Assembly (NCBI GenBank): GCA_030151665.1
Contig: JASLDB010000173.1
Span: 1-8,740 of the forward strand
Direction: 5' to 3'
DNA length: 8,740 bases
Source: Neisseriaceae bacterium
GTDB lineage: Bacteria > Pseudomonadota > Gammaproteobacteria > Burkholderiales > Neisseriaceae
In this document: positions 6,055 to 8,740 of the stretch, in pieces
How positions within the stretch are numbered: the first letter of the stretch is position 1
How the letters are laid out: every line of letters starts with the position of its first letter
Program-made: the position numbers and the translations under genes
The notes under the pieces: generated by a model
Told to the model about the DNA's origin: nothing
Database searches by the model: none
The model's input: only the letters and a program-made list of their open reading frames with translations

Positions 6055-7422
6055 ATGAACCCGATGGAATTACGTGCCAGTATCACACTGGCATCTGTGT
6101 ATGCACTAAGAATGTTGGGCATGTTTTTGATTTTGCCTGTTTTTGCCCTGTATGCACCAACTTTGCAAAATGGCCATAACGCCATTTGGGTGGGTTGGGC
6201 TTTGGGCATGTATGGGTTAACACAGGCGATTTTTCAATTGCCGTTTGGTTTGGCATCCGATAAATTTGGTCGCAAACCAGTCATTTATTTTGGTTTGGTG
6301 ATTTTTGCTATTGGTAGTTTTATGGCAGCACAAGCAACATCTATTGAATCATTAACATTGGCTCGTGCCATTCAAGGTGCAGGTGCTGTGAGTGCTGCAG
6401 TGACGGCATTGCTTGCAGATCTAACCCGTGAAGAAGTCCGCACTCGAGCCATGTCGATGGTGGGTTTGAGCATTGGTTTAACTTTTGCAGGCAGTTTGGT
6501 GATTAGCCCCTTTTTGCAAAGCATTATGGGTGTGCCCGGCATGTTTGTTTTAACAGGTGTATTAACGTTGATTTCCATGGCAACCGTGCATTTTTTGGTG
6601 CCAACACCCAAAAAAGTCAAAGTGCATTTGGATTCAGGTGTCAAAGCCGCTAATTTGCCATTGGTGTTAAAAGACACCCAATTGTGGCGTTTGAATATTG
6701 GCGTCTTTTTATTGCATGCTGCGCAAATGGCACTGTTCTTATCTTTGCCTTTGGCATTGGTGCAATTGGGTTTAGACAAGCAAGCGCACTGGCAAATTTA
6801 TTTACCTGCTGTGGTATTGGGCTTGGTGTTAATGGTACCCGCTGTGATTATTGGTGAAACCCGAAATAAGCTCAAGCCCATTTTTGTTAGCGCCATTGGC
6901 TTATTGGTGATTGCCCAGTTAATTTTGGCAACCAATTTACACAGTTTGTGGATTGTTGTTGCCGCTTTGATTGCTTACTTTGTTGGTTTTAATACCTTAG
7001 AAGCAACACTGCCTTCTTTGGTTTCAAAAGTATCCAAAACCCAAACCAAGGGCACGGCGATGGGAATTTACAATACCATGCAATCTTTGGGTGTGTTTAT
7101 GGGTGGTGCTTTGGGTGGTTATATCTTTAAACAATACGATTTTGCGGGAATTTTCGGTTTTTGTACCGTACTAATGACATTGTGGTTTATTATTGCCCTA
7201 AGTGCACCAGCACCGAAGCCAGTTAAAAATATTGTGAAAAATATCCCCCTTCATTGGCAAAGTCAGTTATCTGCTTTGCAAACACAATTAAGCCATGTGG
7301 CTGGTGTTGAAGAAGTGGTGTTTGATGATAACAATGAGAATGTTTATTTAAAAGTTTTGCAGCACGGCTTTGATGCCGATAAAGCAGAACAAATCCTTAC
7401 TGGAGCGATACATGTCAGTTAA
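6055..7422 (+). CDS. yajR: YajR-like MFS transporter with C-terminal soluble domain
   Basis: This 455-residue inner-membrane transporter of the major facilitator superfamily appears to have 12 membrane segments and is the same size as E. coli YajR. Shared features include the first helix (SVYALRMLGMFLILPVFALY, 14-33), MFS motif A with GLASDKFGRKP (65-75), the ARAIQGAGAVSAAVTALLADLTRE segment (103-126) and TKGTAMGIYNTMQSLGVFMGG near helix 11. From about residue 389 comes a non-membrane tail of some 65 residues ending in GVEEVVFDDNNENVYLKV..., which matches the ferredoxin-like YAM domain that sets YajR apart from plain drug/H+ antiporters. The substrate of YajR proteins is not established. AGAGGG (6039-6044) precedes the ATG. 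The last 11 bases overlap ssb; an MFS gene directly before ssb is also seen in other proteobacteria such as Pseudomonas. Confidence 0.9.
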   Translation: MNPMELRASITLASVYALRMLGMFLILPVFALYAPTLQNGHNAIWVGWALGMYGLTQAIFQLPFGLASDKFGRKPVIYFGLVIFAIGSFMAAQATSIESLTLARAIQGAGAVSAAVTALLADLTREEVRTRAMSMVGLSIGLTFAGSLVISPFLQSIMGVPGMFVLTGVLTLISMATVHFLVPTPKKVKVHLDSGVKAANLPLVLKDTQLWRLNIGVFLLHAAQMALFLSLPLALVQLGLDKQAHWQIYLPAVVLGLVLMVPAVIIGETRNKLKPIFVSAIGLLVIAQLILATNLHSLWIVVAALIAYFVGFNTLEATLPSLVSKVSKTQTKGTAMGIYNTMQSLGVFMGGALGGYIFKQYDFAGIFGFCTVLMTLWFIIALSAPAPKPVKNIVKNIPLHWQSQLSALQTQLSHVAGVEEVVFDDNNENVYLKVLQHGFDADKAEQILTGAIHVS

Positions 7423-7933
7423 TAAAGTGATTTTATTGGGTAACTTGGGACGAGATCCTGAAGTTCGTTACATGCCAAATGGCGAAGCGGTAGCCAACTT
7501 TAGCATTGCTACCACAGAGCAATGGAAAGACAAAAATGGTGAGCGTCAAAGCCGTACAGAATGGCATAACATTACCATGTACCGTCGATTGGCTGAAATT
7601 GCTGGTCAATACTTGAAAAAAGGCAGCCAAGTGTATATTGAAGGCCGCATTCAATCGCGTAAATACACAGGCAAAGATGGTGTAGAGCGCACTGCTTATG
7701 AAATCATGGCCAGTGAAATGAAAATGGTCGGCTCACGTGGTGACAATTCAGGCTCTTCAAATGGTTATGATAACAATCAGCAACAAGGTGGCTATAATAA
7801 CCAAAATCAGTATGATCAAGGTGGTTACAATCAAGCCCCTGCGATGAACAGTGCACCGCCTGCTGCACCCAAACGCATGGCACCAGCTCCAGCACCGATG
7901 GTTGATGATTTGGATGATGATATTCCATTTTAA
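7412..7933 (+). CDS. ssb: Single-stranded DNA-binding protein SSB
   Basis: SSB coats single-stranded DNA during replication, recombination and repair and recruits partner enzymes. I choose the ATG at 7412 because the protein then begins MSVNKVILLGNLGRDPE, the family start, with GGAG (7402-7405) six bases ahead; an in-frame upstream ATG at 7370 would add 14 residues unlike any SSB. The product has 173 residues. The OB fold covers about 1-108 and includes W38, W51 and H52 (TEWHNI), the DNA-contacting positions in E. coli SSB, and EIAGQYLKKGSQVYIEGRIQSRKY (62-85). A linker (109-164) is rich in Gly, Asn, Gln and Tyr, then Ala/Pro. The acidic tip DDLDDDIPF (165-173) is the partner-docking peptide. 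Start and Shine-Dalgarno lie inside yajR, so the two are probably translationally coupled, though ssb may also have its own promoter. Confidence 0.96.
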   Translation: MSVNKVILLGNLGRDPEVRYMPNGEAVANFSIATTEQWKDKNGERQSRTEWHNITMYRRLAEIAGQYLKKGSQVYIEGRIQSRKYTGKDGVERTAYEIMASEMKMVGSRGDNSGSSNGYDNNQQQGGYNNQNQYDQGGYNQAPAMNSAPPAAPKRMAPAPAPMVDDLDDDIPF

Positions 7934-7945
7934 TTTGCGTTTGAT

Positions 7946-7970
7946 AAAAACCCTGTTTTACAGGGTTTTT
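7946..7970. terminator. Bidirectional terminator after ssb
   Basis: A perfect 10-bp stem AAAAACCCTG / CAGGGTTTTT (7946-7955 and 7961-7970) with a TTTTA loop starts 12 bases after the ssb stop. T-rich sequence continues to 7976 on the plus strand, and the A run of the left arm gives a T run on the minus strand. It should end both the ssb transcript and the convergent gene from the right. Confidence 0.9.
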
Positions 7971-7991
7971 TATTTTAGTCGTCAATCTACG

Positions 7992-8018
7992 GTGAATGGA
8001 GCATTTCAAATGCTTCAC
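7992..8018. repeat. Inverted repeat just after the minus-strand gene
   Basis: AGCATTT and AAATGCT (8000-8006 and 8008-8014) form a perfect 15-bp odd palindrome. Outer arms GTGA (7992-7995) and TCAC (8015-8018) also pair if four bases (7996-7999) bulge out. It begins directly after the minus-strand stop and has no T run of its own. It could stabilise the 3' end of that transcript ahead of the stronger hairpin; role inferred. Confidence 0.4.
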
Positions 8019-8740
8019 TTAATTGGATTGGATAAAATCAATATAAGCTTGGCGACTTAAGCCAGAAAACTGTTGATTAAAGGCATCAAAATCCAGTGCA
8101 CAATCAATATCAAAACGCGTAAATAGTGCCGCTAATTTATCGCGTCCAAATGCGTTGAGTGCATCGTATGCAAGATATTGTCCATTCGGGTCTGTGCCTG
8201 AAAAACCGAACTCCATGCCAGCATGGGGCTGAAAGTTAACATCGTCCTCATGGTGTTGTAAATAGTCAGCCAATGGCCATTGAAAATAAGCCATCCCCCA
8301 AGCCAGTGTTAGCCAAACATTGGCTTTTTGTGTTTGGTAACGCGCCAAAATTTGTCGATTTCTCTCTAAATCACAGGTGATGTCCATGCCTGCTGCGGTG
8401 GCATAACCACTTTGTTCATGCCGTTTGTGGATGCTAAATGAAATAGGAAAATCGACATCCTCAGCCGTTAAATCACGATGATGAATAATCTTGAATTCAC
8501 CACGCATTAAGGCATCATCCATACAATAAGCCGCAGCGAGTAATTTGTGTTGCTGAATATCCTCTAGGCTTAAATCATTATTAGGGCTGACAAAATCAAA
8601 CTGGCGATAAACAATGGGAATGGTTGGCCAAGCTTTAATATAGTGCGTATCTGGTAATGTTTCCAATAATGGTGTTTTACGCAAATGCATTAAAGAAGCA
8701 ATCAAAAGGCAATACACATATTGATTGGGGCCTGTATTGA
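8019..8740 (-). CDS. Protein of unknown function, 5' end outside window
   Basis: I do not recognise this protein. The frame is open from the right edge down to the TAA at 8019-8021, giving 239 visible codons. A GTG at 8717 could serve as a start, but the frame continues upstream (reading NTGPNQY before it) with no stop, so the gene most likely begins beyond the window. The visible part has no membrane segment of clear length. It is rich in aromatic and acidic residues, with segments AAAYCMDDALMRGEFKI, FPISFSIHKRHEQSGYATAAGMDI, WLTLAWGMAYFQWPLADYL and FGFSGTDPNGQYLAYDALNAFG. The C-terminal 40 residues look like packed helices ending in RQAYIDFIQSN. Codon use looks like that of the neighbouring genes, with no obvious sign of recent transfer. 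It converges on ssb and shares its terminator, so there is no operon context to suggest a role. Confidence 0.75.
   Translation of the reverse strand, partial: NTGPNQYVYCLLIASLMHLRKTPLLETLPDTHYIKAWPTIPIVYRQFDFVSPNNDLSLEDIQQHKLLAAAYCMDDALMRGEFKIIHHRDLTAEDVDFPISFSIHKRHEQSGYATAAGMDITCDLERNRQILARYQTQKANVWLTLAWGMAYFQWPLADYLQHHEDDVNFQPHAGMEFGFSGTDPNGQYLAYDALNAFGRDKLAALFTRFDIDCALDFDAFNQQFSGLSRQAYIDFIQSN

Noticed and set aside
4632..6643. Repeat GGATTCAGGTGTCA present in both pyrC (near 4632) and yajR (near 6630)
   Set aside because: Both copies are within coding sequence, encode the same short Asp/Ser-Gly-Val type stretch by common codons, and no third copy was seen; likely coincidence.
7370..7411. 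In-frame upstream ATG of ssb at 7370
   Set aside because: It would add 14 residues not seen in SSB proteins; the ATG at 7412 has a good Shine-Dalgarno sequence and gives the canonical N-terminus.
7704..8018. Minus-strand frame opposite the end of ssb
   Set aside because: It lies over the repetitive Gly/Asn/Gln linker of ssb and crosses the terminator; its composition reflects the antisense of that linker.
1..8740. Neisserial DNA uptake sequences (GCCGTCTGAA and its relatives)
   Set aside because: Several CTGAA or TTCAGG fragments occur (for example near 4634, 6632, 7746 and 8196), but none extends to a known 10- or 12-base uptake sequence, and the terminators do not contain paired copies.
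1..8740. CRISPR arrays, tRNA or rRNA genes, insertion sequences, phage or toxin-antitoxin genes
   Set aside because: No regularly spaced repeats, no cloverleaf-like segments in the short intergenic gaps, no transposase or integrase motifs, and no small paired genes were found.

Overview
The window is an ordinary, densely packed chromosomal segment of a Gram-negative proteobacterium. A betaproteobacterium is my best guess. The grounds are a CNP1-like exported protein (a family known mainly from Neisseria and other Betaproteobacteria), a lytic transglycosylase whose N-terminus and active-site region resemble a betaproteobacterial type as I remember it, an SSB core close to what I recall of neisserial SSB, and a purF-metZ neighbourhood. 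Base composition leans AT, with heavy use of TTG for leucine. I saw no neisserial-type DNA uptake sequence, so the well-known DUS-rich genera are not supported. The genus cannot be fixed from sequence reading alone.

Layout. The plus strand opens with the 3' part of purF (purine synthesis), closed by a strong terminator, then metZ (methionine synthesis from O-succinylhomoserine and sulfide). A bidirectional hairpin separates metZ from a convergent minus-strand trio read from about 3900 down to 2234: an exported CNP1-like protein, a TSUP-family anion exporter coupled to it by TAATG, and an EmrE-like SMR multidrug transporter. A divergent intergenic region (3901-4042) with a good extended -10 box and two inverted repeats drives a plus-strand run: tusA, pyrC, a periplasmic lytic transglycosylase, a YajR-like MFS transporter and ssb. 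The last two overlap by 11 bases. I saw no terminator inside this run; it ends with a bidirectional hairpin at 7946-7970. A minus-strand gene of unknown function, open at the right edge, converges on it.

How the genes relate. Most are housekeeping: nucleotide synthesis (purF, pyrC), sulfur handling (metZ, tusA, perhaps the TSUP exporter), envelope turnover (lytic transglycosylase), efflux (EmrE-like, YajR-like) and DNA maintenance (ssb). I found no mobile element, tRNA, rRNA, CRISPR array or phage gene, and no convincing new multi-gene system. The points most worth a second look are the symmetric elements in the tusA/CNP1 divergent promoter, the palindrome ahead of metZ, the CNP1-TSUP-EmrE gene set, and the unrecognised gene at the right edge. 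No stretch of more than 300 bases lacks a gene.
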